Assembly (NCBI GenBank): GCA_046593355.1
Contig: JBKJNY010000102.1
Span: 62,001 to 126,000 of the forward strand
DNA length: 64,000 bases
Source: SXOA01 sp046593355
GTDB lineage: Bacteria > Planctomycetota > Planctomycetia > Pirellulales > Pirellulaceae
Direction of reading: 5' to 3'
Shown: positions 8,439 to 17,183 of the stretch, piece by piece
How positions within the stretch are numbered: position 1 is the first letter of the stretch
Layout: each line of letters starts with the position of its first letter
Notes under the pieces: model-generated
The model's database searches: none
What the model was told of the DNA's origin: nothing
The model's input: the letters and a program-made list of their open reading frames with translations, nothing else
Position numbers and translations under genes: made by a program

Positions 8439-9124
8439 GCAAAGCACTACTCGGCTGGCTGGCCCTGATGGTGATCGTGATGGGGTCCATCGGCCTCGCT
8501 CTGGGCTGGCGAGCGTCGCAAGCGGGCAAGTCTGGCTCCTCCTCCGAACCCGACTACCGGCAAGTGCCGTCGTCGGCCAGTGCCAAGTGGCTCAAATCGT
8601 TCACGCTCACCGAGCGGAGCGGCCGAAAGGTCGGCACCGAGGAACTCAGGGGCAAAGTCCACGTCACGAACTTCTTCTTTTCCACCTGCCCCGGCCCCTG
8701 CCTGACGCAGAACAAGAAATTCGAGGAAATCCAGCTTCAGTACGGCGAGCGAGGAGTACAGTTTCTCAGCATCTCCTGCGACCCGGAAGTCGACGATCCC
8801 GGCCGGCTGCGAAGTTATGCCCAGAAGTTCACCATCAAGGGGGACAGTTGGTGGTTCCTCACGGGCGACTTGCTCTACATCCAGCGGATTGCCGGCGAAA
8901 TGTTCCAGGTTCCCCTCGACCGCCAGACCCACACCGAGCGGTTCCTCGTCACCGACAAATGGGGCAACCTCCGGGGCCAATTCCACTGGGGCAAGCCCGA
9001 GCAAATGACCGACATGAAAACCCTGCTCGACAAGCTTCTGACGGAGAAAAGTCCGCCGCCGGCTGAACCGGCTCCGACAACGGAAGTCAAGAAACCTGAC
9101 GATGACTCTGAGGAAAAGAACTGA
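8435..9124 (+). CDS. SCO1/SenC-family copper chaperone
   Basis: SCO proteins are membrane-anchored thioredoxin-fold proteins that bind copper and help assemble the CuA centre of oxidase subunit II. The 229-residue product has an N-terminal membrane anchor (about residues 4-24), the Cys85-Pro-Gly-Pro-Cys89 pair (CxxxC) and a candidate third ligand His166 in DRQTHTERF. The last 30 residues are rich in Pro, Glu and Asp and probably disordered. The start overlaps the permease stop by four bases (ATGA). Placement right after the oxidase genes fits a role in maturing CoxB. Confidence 0.93.
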   Translation: MSKALLGWLALMVIVMGSIGLALGWRASQAGKSGSSSEPDYRQVPSSASAKWLKSFTLTERSGRKVGTEELRGKVHVTNFFFSTCPGPCLTQNKKFEEIQLQYGERGVQFLSISCDPEVDDPGRLRSYAQKFTIKGDSWWFLTGDLLYIQRIAGEMFQVPLDRQTHTERFLVTDKWGNLRGQFHWGKPEQMTDMKTLLDKLLTEKSPPPAEPAPTTEVKKPDDDSEEKN

Positions 9125-9131
9125 CCCGCAT

Positions 9132-9213
9132 TCTTATCTTCCTGCAACCATTTTCTTGCCACCCGTGTCTTAAGGAAGCAATTGGCAAGAAAATGGTTGG
9201 CAAGAAGATAAGA
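9132..9213. repeat. AT-rich inverted repeat after the SCO gene
   Basis: Two arms of about 30 bases (9132-9161 and 9183-9213) are reverse complements except for one mismatch and one inserted base. They flank a 21-base loop. The core is ACCATTTTCTTGCCA and its complement. The element starts 8 bases after the SCO stop codon. It is much richer in A and T than its surroundings and has no terminal T-run of the kind expected at a simple intrinsic terminator. Confidence 0.8.
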
Positions 9214-9253
9214 GATTCATAGAGCACGTTCGAGGAAGGAGACGGCCAGCCAC

Positions 9254-9700
9254 TTGTCCGACATCGTGCCTTTTTTGCCCCATGTCAATGCCTCGCTCAA
9301 TGCGCTCGCGACGGTCTTGCTTGTCGCCGGTTACGTGCTGATCAAACGGCGACAAGAGAAGGCACACAAATGGGTGATGCTGGCCTGCTTCGGCGTCTCC
9401 GCGATCTTTCTGGCCAGCTATTTGACCTACCATTTCAATATTGGCCTACGACTCAAGAAGTTTCCCTTGGATGAATATCCGAGCGCCGCCTACGTTTACT
9501 ACTCCATCCTGATTTCGCACATCATCCTGGCCATCACCGTCCCCTTCCTGGCCATCGGCACGATCTACCTCGGCCTGGCCGACAAGCGGCGAGCGCACCA
9601 ACGGCTGGCGAAATGGACCTTTCCGATCTGGCTGTATGTTTCCGTCACGGGTGTCATCGTGTACCTGATGCTCTATCAGATCTATCCGCCGCGCGGGTAA
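9254..9700 (+). CDS. DUF420 membrane protein
   Basis: The 148-residue product has four hydrophobic segments with the DUF420 pattern: LNALATVLLVAGY, KAHKWVMLACFGVSAIFLASYLTYH, the ISHIILAITVPFLA helix, and HQRLAKWTFPIWLYVSVTGVIVY. Invariant-looking histidines sit in the helices (KAHKW, TYHF, SHII, AHQR), compatible with metal or heme binding. DUF420 genes commonly accompany heme-copper oxidase operons, and the family has been linked to oxidase maturation. The start is TTG at 9254, after AAGGAG at 9236-9241; the first in-frame ATG would remove the first helix. Confidence 0.88.
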   Translation: MSDIVPFLPHVNASLNALATVLLVAGYVLIKRRQEKAHKWVMLACFGVSAIFLASYLTYHFNIGLRLKKFPLDEYPSAAYVYYSILISHIILAITVPFLAIGTIYLGLADKRRAHQRLAKWTFPIWLYVSVTGVIVYLMLYQIYPPRG

Positions 9701-9720
9701 GATTGTAAGATAGAGTTGTG

Positions 9721-10041
9721 ATGAAGAGGCTCATTTCCAGACTGATTCGGTCACTGCCCATCGCTCTCGTGGTGGCGCTGCTTCTCGTCATCGCCGACTC
9801 CGCATTGGCCTGCCCCACTTGCAAAGAAAACCTGGCGGGCGACCCCGAAGCGGCAAATATCGTCCGGGGCTATTTCTTTAGCATCCTGTTCATGCTCTCG
9901 ATGCCGCCGCTGATTCTCTCCGGGCTCTCGCTCTACTTCTATTACGAAGTCCGCAAGGCCCGCGCACTGCAAGCCAAAGCCGCCGCGGAAGGGCATCTCG
10001 ACAACGACGACTTGCTCGATGGCCGGTTGGTTCAGGCCTAA
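9721..10041 (+). CDS. Small membrane protein with CPTC motif
   Basis: This 106-residue product starts with a basic stretch and a hydrophobic segment ending at ADSALA, read as a signal peptide. A CPTCKENLAGDPEA motif follows, then one membrane helix (about residues 51-75) and a short polar tail. The Cys-Pro-Thr-Cys pair just outside the membrane could bind a metal or act in thiol exchange. Its place between the DUF420 and DUF983 genes suggests a role in oxidase assembly. This is inference; I do not recognise a named family. A GTG directly before the ATG is an alternative start. Confidence 0.7.
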   Translation: MKRLISRLIRSLPIALVVALLLVIADSALACPTCKENLAGDPEAANIVRGYFFSILFMLSMPPLILSGLSLYFYYEVRKARALQAKAAAEGHLDNDDLLDGRLVQA

Positions 10042-10044
10042 CGA

Positions 10045-10071
10045 ACGGACGGCCTGGGAAGGCCATTCTAC
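10045..10071. repeat. GGCC hairpin supplying a stop codon
   Basis: GGACGGCCTGGGAAGGCC forms a short hairpin between two convergent genes. Read on the minus strand the element begins TGTAGAATGGCC. The TAG in it (10068-10070) is the stop codon of the DUF983 gene. It resembles the outer ends of the larger element at 46331-46454. Confidence 0.5.
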
Positions 10072-10427
10072 AGTTCTCCCTCCCGTGGATCGTACCACTG
10101 GTCAAAGCCGATCCACAGGCTGCGCGCGTGGCGAAAAAAGAGGAGTGGGAATATTACGACGAAGGCCAGCGAACCAGTGGTCAGATACGGTTCCGGCACG
10201 AGCTTGTTGAACATCAGAATCGGATAGACGACGGCGGCAATGAGCGAAGTCAGCCCGTAGTTGATGTAGATGGAACCTAGAAAGAACCCCGCCTCGCGGG
10301 CATAGGGCGCGCCGCAGACCGGGCAGTTGTCAGGCACGCGGTAGATCCCCGAAAATAGCTTCCCTTTGCCGCAGACGGGGCAGCGGAGAAGCAGAGCGCG
10401 GCCGACGAGTTTAAGAAATCGACTCAT
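10068..10427 (-). CDS. DUF983 zinc-ribbon membrane protein
   Basis: The 119-residue product has two CPVC knuckles (Cys16/Cys19 and Cys35/Cys38) forming a likely zinc ribbon, then two hydrophobic segments (about residues 55-75 and 85-100) and a short tail. This is the DUF983 pattern. DUF983 genes occur next to cytochrome c oxidase genes in many bacteria, and the context here agrees. It is read convergently toward the CPTC gene. Its TAG stop comes from the palindromic element at the gene end, so the last residues may be recently changed. Confidence 0.85.
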   Translation of the reverse strand: MSRFLKLVGRALLLRCPVCGKGKLFSGIYRVPDNCPVCGAPYAREAGFFLGSIYINYGLTSLIAAVVYPILMFNKLVPEPYLTTGSLAFVVIFPLLFFRHARSLWIGFDQWYDPREGEL

Positions 10428-10502
10428 GGGGGAATCTTAGACAGCCGGCGGATTCCTGCAATCGGGTTGTCCCTTGTTTGCGCGGCGGGTTAAGATGAAC
10501 GA

Positions 10503-10694
10503 ATGCTGCGTTCCTTCGGCAAGCTCCTGCAACTCTTGGCCCTCATTATCCTGCCAGTGGCGATGGTCATTCAATTATCGAAGGAGATGCGAGCGACGAC
10601 GGAGGTCACGAACCTCAGCGTGATGCTCATTCTTCTCGCCTTCGGCGCGGCGCTATTCGGCCTGGGCAGAATCATGGAGGGGTACGCCCGGTGA
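10503..10694 (+). CDS. Small two-helix membrane protein
   Basis: The 63-residue product has two hydrophobic stretches (about residues 9-24 and 39-56) separated by a short polar loop. Its stop codon overlaps the start of the following propeller gene by four bases (GTGA), which supports it as a translated gene of the same unit. No family is recognised. Small proteins of this shape are common near membrane complexes, but no function can be given. Confidence 0.55.
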   Translation: MLRSFGKLLQLLALIILPVAMVIQLSKEMRATTEVTNLSVMLILLAFGAALFGLGRIMEGYAR

Positions 10695-13036
10695 AACATG
10701 CCGCCTCATTTTTCGCCGTAGTCTTGGCGGCGATTGTCGTCGGATTTGCGGCGACGCCGGCAAACGGCCAGGTCTTTGAACGGCCGAGCATGTTGTCTCC
10801 CGCGGAAGTGGACCTGCTGGATAGCGCGGCAGCTACGCACTTGGAGAGCGCCCAGCGGTTTCTCGCCGAGAAACAGTGGGAAGAAGCGGTCGACGCCATT
10901 CGCCGCGTGATGGAAGCCGACGCCGGACGGCTGGTGAAGATCCTCGCAGGCCGTCGGCTGCCGGAGGGTTTTGAACGGCTGATTCCCGCCCGCGAGTACT
11001 GCCAGTGGCGGCTGTCGGCGCTCGCGGAGGAAACGCCGGAAGCGCTCGCTCATTATCGTAAGCTCGTGGACCCACTCGCGGAAAAATGGCTGGCAGAGGG
11101 AACCGCAAAACGTGACGAAAAGTTGCTGCGACGAGTCATTCAGCAGGCTTTTGCCAGTAGCAGCGGGGACGAGGCCCTGTTTCGCCTGTCCGACGCCGCT
11201 TTGGAGCGCGGCGAATTCGCCGTGAGTCGTTATTATTTGGAAAGAATTGACGGGACGGAAGCGAAGGGACTCAGCGGCGCGTATCCCGATTCGGACCTGC
11301 CGGTGGCGGAGATTCGCGCCCGCCTGGTGCTTGTTTCCCTACTGGAAGGCACCGTGGAGCGGGCAGCCAAGGAACTCGCACAGTTCCAAGAACAGTTTAC
11401 GGATGCTACTGGCCACATCGCGGGAAAATCAGGCAATCTGGCGGACACACTTGCCGCGCTGTTGGCTCAATCCTCTTCCTGGCCTGCGCCAAAATCGACT
11501 GACGATTGGCCAACATTTGGCGGCAACCAGGCTCGCTCTGGAATCGCCAACGGCGATGTCGATATTGCCGGAAAGCCACTCTGGACATTCGCTCTGCCAC
11601 GGCTGCACTCGGATCGGGAATGGATCGGCGCGGGACGCCTGCGCATCGCGGAGGATATGAAGGGCCTGCTGTCCTACCATCCCGCCGTGTATGGTGGCCA
11701 GGTACTTCTGCGGCTGGATGCCCGCGGCAATTCGTATATCACGTCGCTCAGCGCCAAGACGGGCGAGGTCGTATGGCAAGTCGAGGAATCGCGCGGTCCG
11801 CCTCTCAGAGGAGCGGCGGAACAGGAAGAAAAGGAAGTGAATGGGCCGCTCGATGTTAGCGATGCCCACGCTGGACTTACACGGCACCTGGGCGTGGCCC
11901 GGTACACACTCACCGTGCAGGGGCACAAGCTCTTTGCCCGCATCGGATCGCCGGTCACCAGCCCTTCGGCCCGCCGGTTGGAAAAGCAAACGCTGAAGGA
12001 TCAGGGCTGGATCATGGGGCTAGACCTGCGGACGCAGGGCAAGCCCCTCGATGGTTTCCCGCTCCAACCGGAATCCACGAGTTGGTCGTTCGAGGGAACT
12101 CCGGTGGCGGATGAATCCCACCTGTACGTTGCTATGCGGCGAATTGAGCAAGGCCGCTGTCAGATGCACATCGCCTGCTTCGACTTGCCGACCACGCCGC
12201 TTGGCGTCCCTTCCGGCGCCGACGAGAACTTCCGCAACACCGGCCGGCTGAAATGGCGAACAAAACTATGCAGCGGCACGACCCTCGGAGCCGGCGACAT
12301 CGACGAGATTAGCCACGTCCTGCTCTCGCTCGATTCCGGCATGTTGTACTGCAACACCAACCTCGGAGCCGTGGCCGCGGTCTCCGCCGACGACGGCCGG
12401 ATTGCCTGGGTGGTGAAATATCCCCGGGCCGCATTCCGCAGCGGCGACCCCGACAAGAACGAAGGGCACTTTTTTCGCGACCTCAATCCCTGCCTGGTCG
12501 CTGGCGACCTGCTCGTGGTTGCCCCTAGCGATTGCGACCGGATCTTCGCCCTCCGCCGCGGCACCGGAAGCCTGGCCTGGACCACCGCGCCGGGCGTGGC
12601 TGCCGATGTTCAGCATTTGCTCGGTTGCGACGGAAACAGCCTGATTTGCAGCGGCGACTATTTGTATTGGCTGGACATGCAGACCGGCTCGGTCCAGGTG
12701 CAATATCCAGCCGGTGGCGCGGAAGGGCCGATGTTTGCTGCTCCTTCTCCTCGCGGTCTGGGTCGAGGAATTTTGGCGGGCGAACATGTTTACTGGCCGA
12801 CGCGCGAGAATATCCTGGTTTTCCGCCAGGCTCCCCGCAAAACCGACGCCGGGTACGCTCCCCAGGGAGTTAAGGAAATTCCGCTCTTTCCGCGTGGGGC
12901 CGTCGGCGGCAATCTGGTCATTGCGGAGGGTAAACTGTTGTTAGCCACCGGCGACAAGCTTTTTGCCTTTGGGGAGATGACCCCGCCTGCCAAAGCGACA
13001 GAGAAGGAAGAGAAGACGACCCCGGAGAGCAAATAG
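10691..13036 (+). CDS. Secreted PQQ-like beta-propeller protein
   Basis: The 781-residue product has a signal peptide (cut near residue 27, after PANG), then about 240 residues of helical, TPR-like sequence (LAEKQWEEAVDAIRRVMEAD). From about residue 270 it is built of PQQ-type propeller blades with repeated motifs such as ITSLSAKTGEVVW, VAAVSADDGRIAWVV and IFALRRGTGSLAWTT. Proteins of this build (BamB-like and planctomycete secreted propellers) act as scaffolds or bind redox cofactors in the periplasm. No catalytic site can be assigned. The start is a GTG overlapping the previous stop. It may be cotranscribed with the MoxR cluster that follows, but a palindrome separates them. Confidence 0.82.
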   Translation: MKHAASFFAVVLAAIVVGFAATPANGQVFERPSMLSPAEVDLLDSAAATHLESAQRFLAEKQWEEAVDAIRRVMEADAGRLVKILAGRRLPEGFERLIPAREYCQWRLSALAEETPEALAHYRKLVDPLAEKWLAEGTAKRDEKLLRRVIQQAFASSSGDEALFRLSDAALERGEFAVSRYYLERIDGTEAKGLSGAYPDSDLPVAEIRARLVLVSLLEGTVERAAKELAQFQEQFTDATGHIAGKSGNLADTLAALLAQSSSWPAPKSTDDWPTFGGNQARSGIANGDVDIAGKPLWTFALPRLHSDREWIGAGRLRIAEDMKGLLSYHPAVYGGQVLLRLDARGNSYITSLSAKTGEVVWQVEESRGPPLRGAAEQEEKEVNGPLDVSDAHAGLTRHLGVARYTLTVQGHKLFARIGSPVTSPSARRLEKQTLKDQGWIMGLDLRTQGKPLDGFPLQPESTSWSFEGTPVADESHLYVAMRRIEQGRCQMHIACFDLPTTPLGVPSGADENFRNTGRLKWRTKLCSGTTLGAGDIDEISHVLLSLDSGMLYCNTNLGAVAAVSADDGRIAWVVKYPRAAFRSGDPDKNEGHFFRDLNPCLVAGDLLVVAPSDCDRIFALRRGTGSLAWTTAPGVAADVQHLLGCDGNSLICSGDYLYWLDMQTGSVQVQYPAGGAEGPMFAAPSPRGLGRGILAGEHVYWPTRENILVFRQAPRKTDAGYAPQGVKEIPLFPRGAVGGNLVIAEGKLLLATGDKLFAFGEMTPPAKATEKEEKTTPESK

Positions 13037-13055
13037 CCAGGACAACTTGATCGTC

Positions 13056-13099
13056 GCCTTTCGCTCCGCGAAAGCACGTTCTTTCGCGGAGCGAAAGGC
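13056..13099. repeat. Perfect double-hairpin palindrome before moxR
   Basis: Two 19-base arms (13056-13074 and 13081-13099) are exact reverse complements separated by six bases. Each arm is itself a hairpin: CTTTCGC, TCC, GCGAAAG. The design, a 7-9 base stem around TCC or GGA, is shared with the elements at 53757-53809 and 57223-57274. GCACCCTACA at 13108-13117 also matches the outer end of the 39469-39586 type of element. Confidence 0.85.
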
Positions 13100-13130
13100 G
13101 TCACTTGCACCCTACAGAGATAGACAACTT

Positions 13131-14180
<1,050 letters not shown>

Positions 14181-15035
14181 GCTCAAGGGGCTGCACCTGC
14201 GGGCCAGGCATATCGTGGAAGGATATGTCAGCGGCCTGCATCGCAGCCCCTATCACGGCTTCTCCATCGAATTCGCCGAGCACCGCGAGTACGCGCCGGG
14301 GGACGACCTGCGCTATGTGGACTGGAAGGTCTTCGGCCGCACCGACAAGTTCTACCTCAAGCAGTACGAAGACGAGACGAACCTCCTCTGTTACCTTGTC
14401 CTTGATGTCAGCGAGAGCATGACGTATCGCAGCAACCCGGTGGCCCTGTCCAAGCTCGAATACGCCCAGGCACTGGCGGCTTCGGTGGCGTGGCTGGTGC
14501 TGGAGCAGCAGGACGCAACCGGGCTCGTGACCTTCGATAGCCAGATCCGCACGCTGCTGCGGCCGGCGAGCAATTCGTCGCACCTCAAGCAGATGATTCA
14601 GGTGATGGAAACCGTTATTCCCGGCAAGAAAACCGCTGCCGGGCCGATTTTTCACGAACTGGCCGAGCGGCTGAAAAAGCGCGGGGTGGTGATGATCCTG
14701 AGCGATTTCTTTGACAACGTGAAATCGCTCCTCGCGGGTCTCAAGCATTTTCATCACCGGCGGCACGACGTCGTGCTGCTCCACGTGCTCGATCCGGCGG
14801 AGCTCGACTTTCCCTTTCAGCGGCCGACGCAGTTTCAGGGGCTCGAGGAGTTTCCCGACGTGATGACCGACCCGCAGGCCCTGCGGCGAGCGTATTTGAA
14901 GGAACTGGGAGCCTTTCAGCAGGCCCTGCGAGAAGGCTGCCGCACAATGAACATGGATTATGAATTGATGCGGACCGACCGGCCGCTGGATGCCGCGCTG
15001 CGGAGCTTCCTGGCCGGACGCATGGCAAGGATGAA

Positions 15036-17183
15036 ATGATGGCGGGCGTGCATTTACTGGCGATGTGGCAACTCGGGAGCGGTTGGATGCTCCTGTGGGG
15101 GCTCGCCGCTGCGCTGCCGATCCTGATTCACCTCTGGAGCCGCCGCCGTTATCAACAGGTGCCGTGGGCGGCGATGGAATTCGTGCTGGCGGCAATGCGC
15201 CGCAATGCCCGGCGGATTCAACTGGAGCAGTGGCTGCTGCTCGCCGTGCGGACGCTGATCATAATCCTGTTCGCCCTCGCTCTGGCCGATCCCGCGCTTT
15301 CCCTTATCTCTTCCTGGACGGGAGGCCCCAGCGGCGGGCAATCGCACATCCTTTTCGTGCTCGACGGCTCATACTCGATGGACTACCGGAAGGGAGACAA
15401 ATCGTTGTTTGACGCTAGCAAGGAAATGGCGGCTCAAATGATTTCGCAGGGACGCCAAGGGGACGGCTACACGCTGCTGCTCATGGGTGAGCCGCCGCGG
15501 ACCATCATCGGTGAGCCAGCCTTTGACCCGCAGGACGTGCAGGAAGAACTAGCCGCCTTGCAGCTTCCTCATGCCGGCGCGAATCTCTCCGCATCGCTGG
15601 CGGAAGTGGAAACCATCCTCCGCCAGGCCAAGGAAAGGGAGCCGCGACTGACGCAGCGACAGGTGATTGTCTTCACGGACCTCGGCAAGACCACTTGGGG
15701 TGACGCCAACTCCGCCGATTGCCGCGAGCGATTGGGGCGGATTGCCGAGTTGGCGAGATTGTCGCTGGTGGACCTTGGCGAGCCGGGAGAAGAGAACCTG
15801 GCAATCACGCGCCTCGAAGCCGACCAGCCGATTTCCACGCTGGCGAGCGAGACCACGTTCCGCGCCGAGATTCAAAGCTTCAGCAGCCAGGACCAGCCGC
15901 GGCAGTCGGTGGAGTTTTTTGTGGATGGCGTGCGGGTCGCCGAGCAGACAGTGGACCTCGCTGCCGGTGGGCGGGCGGGAGCGACTTTCACTTACAAATT
16001 CAAAACGGCGGGGGAACACGTGGTCGAAGGCCGTTTGGCGGGAGATCGGCTCGCACTCGATAACCACCGCTGGCTCAGCGTGCCCGTGCGGGAGTCGATT
16101 CGGGTGCTCTGCATTCACGGCAAGCCGGGGGAGACGAAATTTGTGGCGCTCGCCCTCGAACCGCATAAGGACAACAAGCCACGCATCCGCGTGGAGCAGG
16201 CACCGGAAAGCACGCTTCTCGAAGCGGACCTGAAGCAATACGACTGTATCTTCCTCTGCAACGTCGGCCGCTTCAGCCGCGACGAGGCCCAGATCCTGCG
16301 CAGCTACTTGCATTCCGGCGGCGGACTGGTTTTCTTTCTGGGCGACCAGGTGCAAAGCGAGAACTACAACCGGGAACTGGCGAGCGATGATCCGACCAAA
16401 CGGGTCTTGCCCGCGAAACTGGGGGCAATCTCGAAGGCAGCGGAATACCAGTTCGACTCGCTTAACTTCAAGCATCCAATTGTCGCGCCGTTTGAAGGGT
16501 TCAAAAATGCCGGACTGCTGACGACGCCGATTTGGAAGTACATCGAGCTGAAGCCGTTTCCCGATGCCAAGACGGCACTTGCTTTTCGCGGCGGAGATGC
16601 GGCAATTGTGGAGGAGAAGCTGCAAAAGGGGAGGAGCATCGTCTTTGCTTCGGCCGCCTCACCGGAATCGCAGTGGACGGAAATCTCCTCCTGGCCCAGC
16701 TTCATTCCCCTCGTGCAAGAGATGCAGCAGTACGCCATAAGTCGGCGGGACGAAGGACGGAGTCTTCAAGTGGGAGACGACCTGGTTGGCGTGTTTCCGG
16801 CGGCTCCGCCGCAGACGCCGCTGACGATGCTGCTGCCGGACGGACGCAACGAGCGGCTGTCACTGACGGCGAAGGGGGATGAATCGCTGTGGAGCTACTC
16901 GGGGGGCGTCCTCAGCGGCGCGTACGAGGCGCGACTCGGCACTCCCACCAAAGCGGCGCAAAAGTTCGCCCTGAACGTCAACACACGCGAAAGCGACCTC
17001 CAGCGGCTGCCGGCGGACCTGCTGCCGAGCCAGTTTAACCTCGATGTCCAGGGAGATAGCGGCGCGCCCGCGATCCTGCCGGGCACCAGCGAATCCTTCT
17101 TCCGCGAGCTGTTGCTGGGCGTGCTTATTCTCCTGGCCTGCGAATCCATTCTGGCGTGGCGGATGGGAAGGGGGATCGCATGA
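15036..17183 (+). CDS. BatA-type VWA membrane protein
   Basis: The 715-residue product has an N-terminal BatA module: two helices at about residues 15-33 and 66-88, with the PILIHLWSRRRYQQVPWAAM sequence between them. A VWA domain follows, with MIDAS motif D110-G-S-Y-S-M. The middle is beta-rich. A segment near residues 345-480 resembles the glutamine-amidotransferase-like fold seen in such proteins. A membrane helix lies near residues 690-708. It probably sits in the inner membrane with large periplasmic domains and is a candidate target of the MoxR ATPase. It is ATGA-coupled on both sides. Confidence 0.88.
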   Translation: MMAGVHLLAMWQLGSGWMLLWGLAAALPILIHLWSRRRYQQVPWAAMEFVLAAMRRNARRIQLEQWLLLAVRTLIIILFALALADPALSLISSWTGGPSGGQSHILFVLDGSYSMDYRKGDKSLFDASKEMAAQMISQGRQGDGYTLLLMGEPPRTIIGEPAFDPQDVQEELAALQLPHAGANLSASLAEVETILRQAKEREPRLTQRQVIVFTDLGKTTWGDANSADCRERLGRIAELARLSLVDLGEPGEENLAITRLEADQPISTLASETTFRAEIQSFSSQDQPRQSVEFFVDGVRVAEQTVDLAAGGRAGATFTYKFKTAGEHVVEGRLAGDRLALDNHRWLSVPVRESIRVLCIHGKPGETKFVALALEPHKDNKPRIRVEQAPESTLLEADLKQYDCIFLCNVGRFSRDEAQILRSYLHSGGGLVFFLGDQVQSENYNRELASDDPTKRVLPAKLGAISKAAEYQFDSLNFKHPIVAPFEGFKNAGLLTTPIWKYIELKPFPDAKTALAFRGGDAAIVEEKLQKGRSIVFASAASPESQWTEISSWPSFIPLVQEMQQYAISRRDEGRSLQVGDDLVGVFPAAPPQTPLTMLLPDGRNERLSLTAKGDESLWSYSGGVLSGAYEARLGTPTKAAQKFALNVNTRESDLQRLPADLLPSQFNLDVQGDSGAPAILPGTSESFFRELLLGVLILLACESILAWRMGRGIA

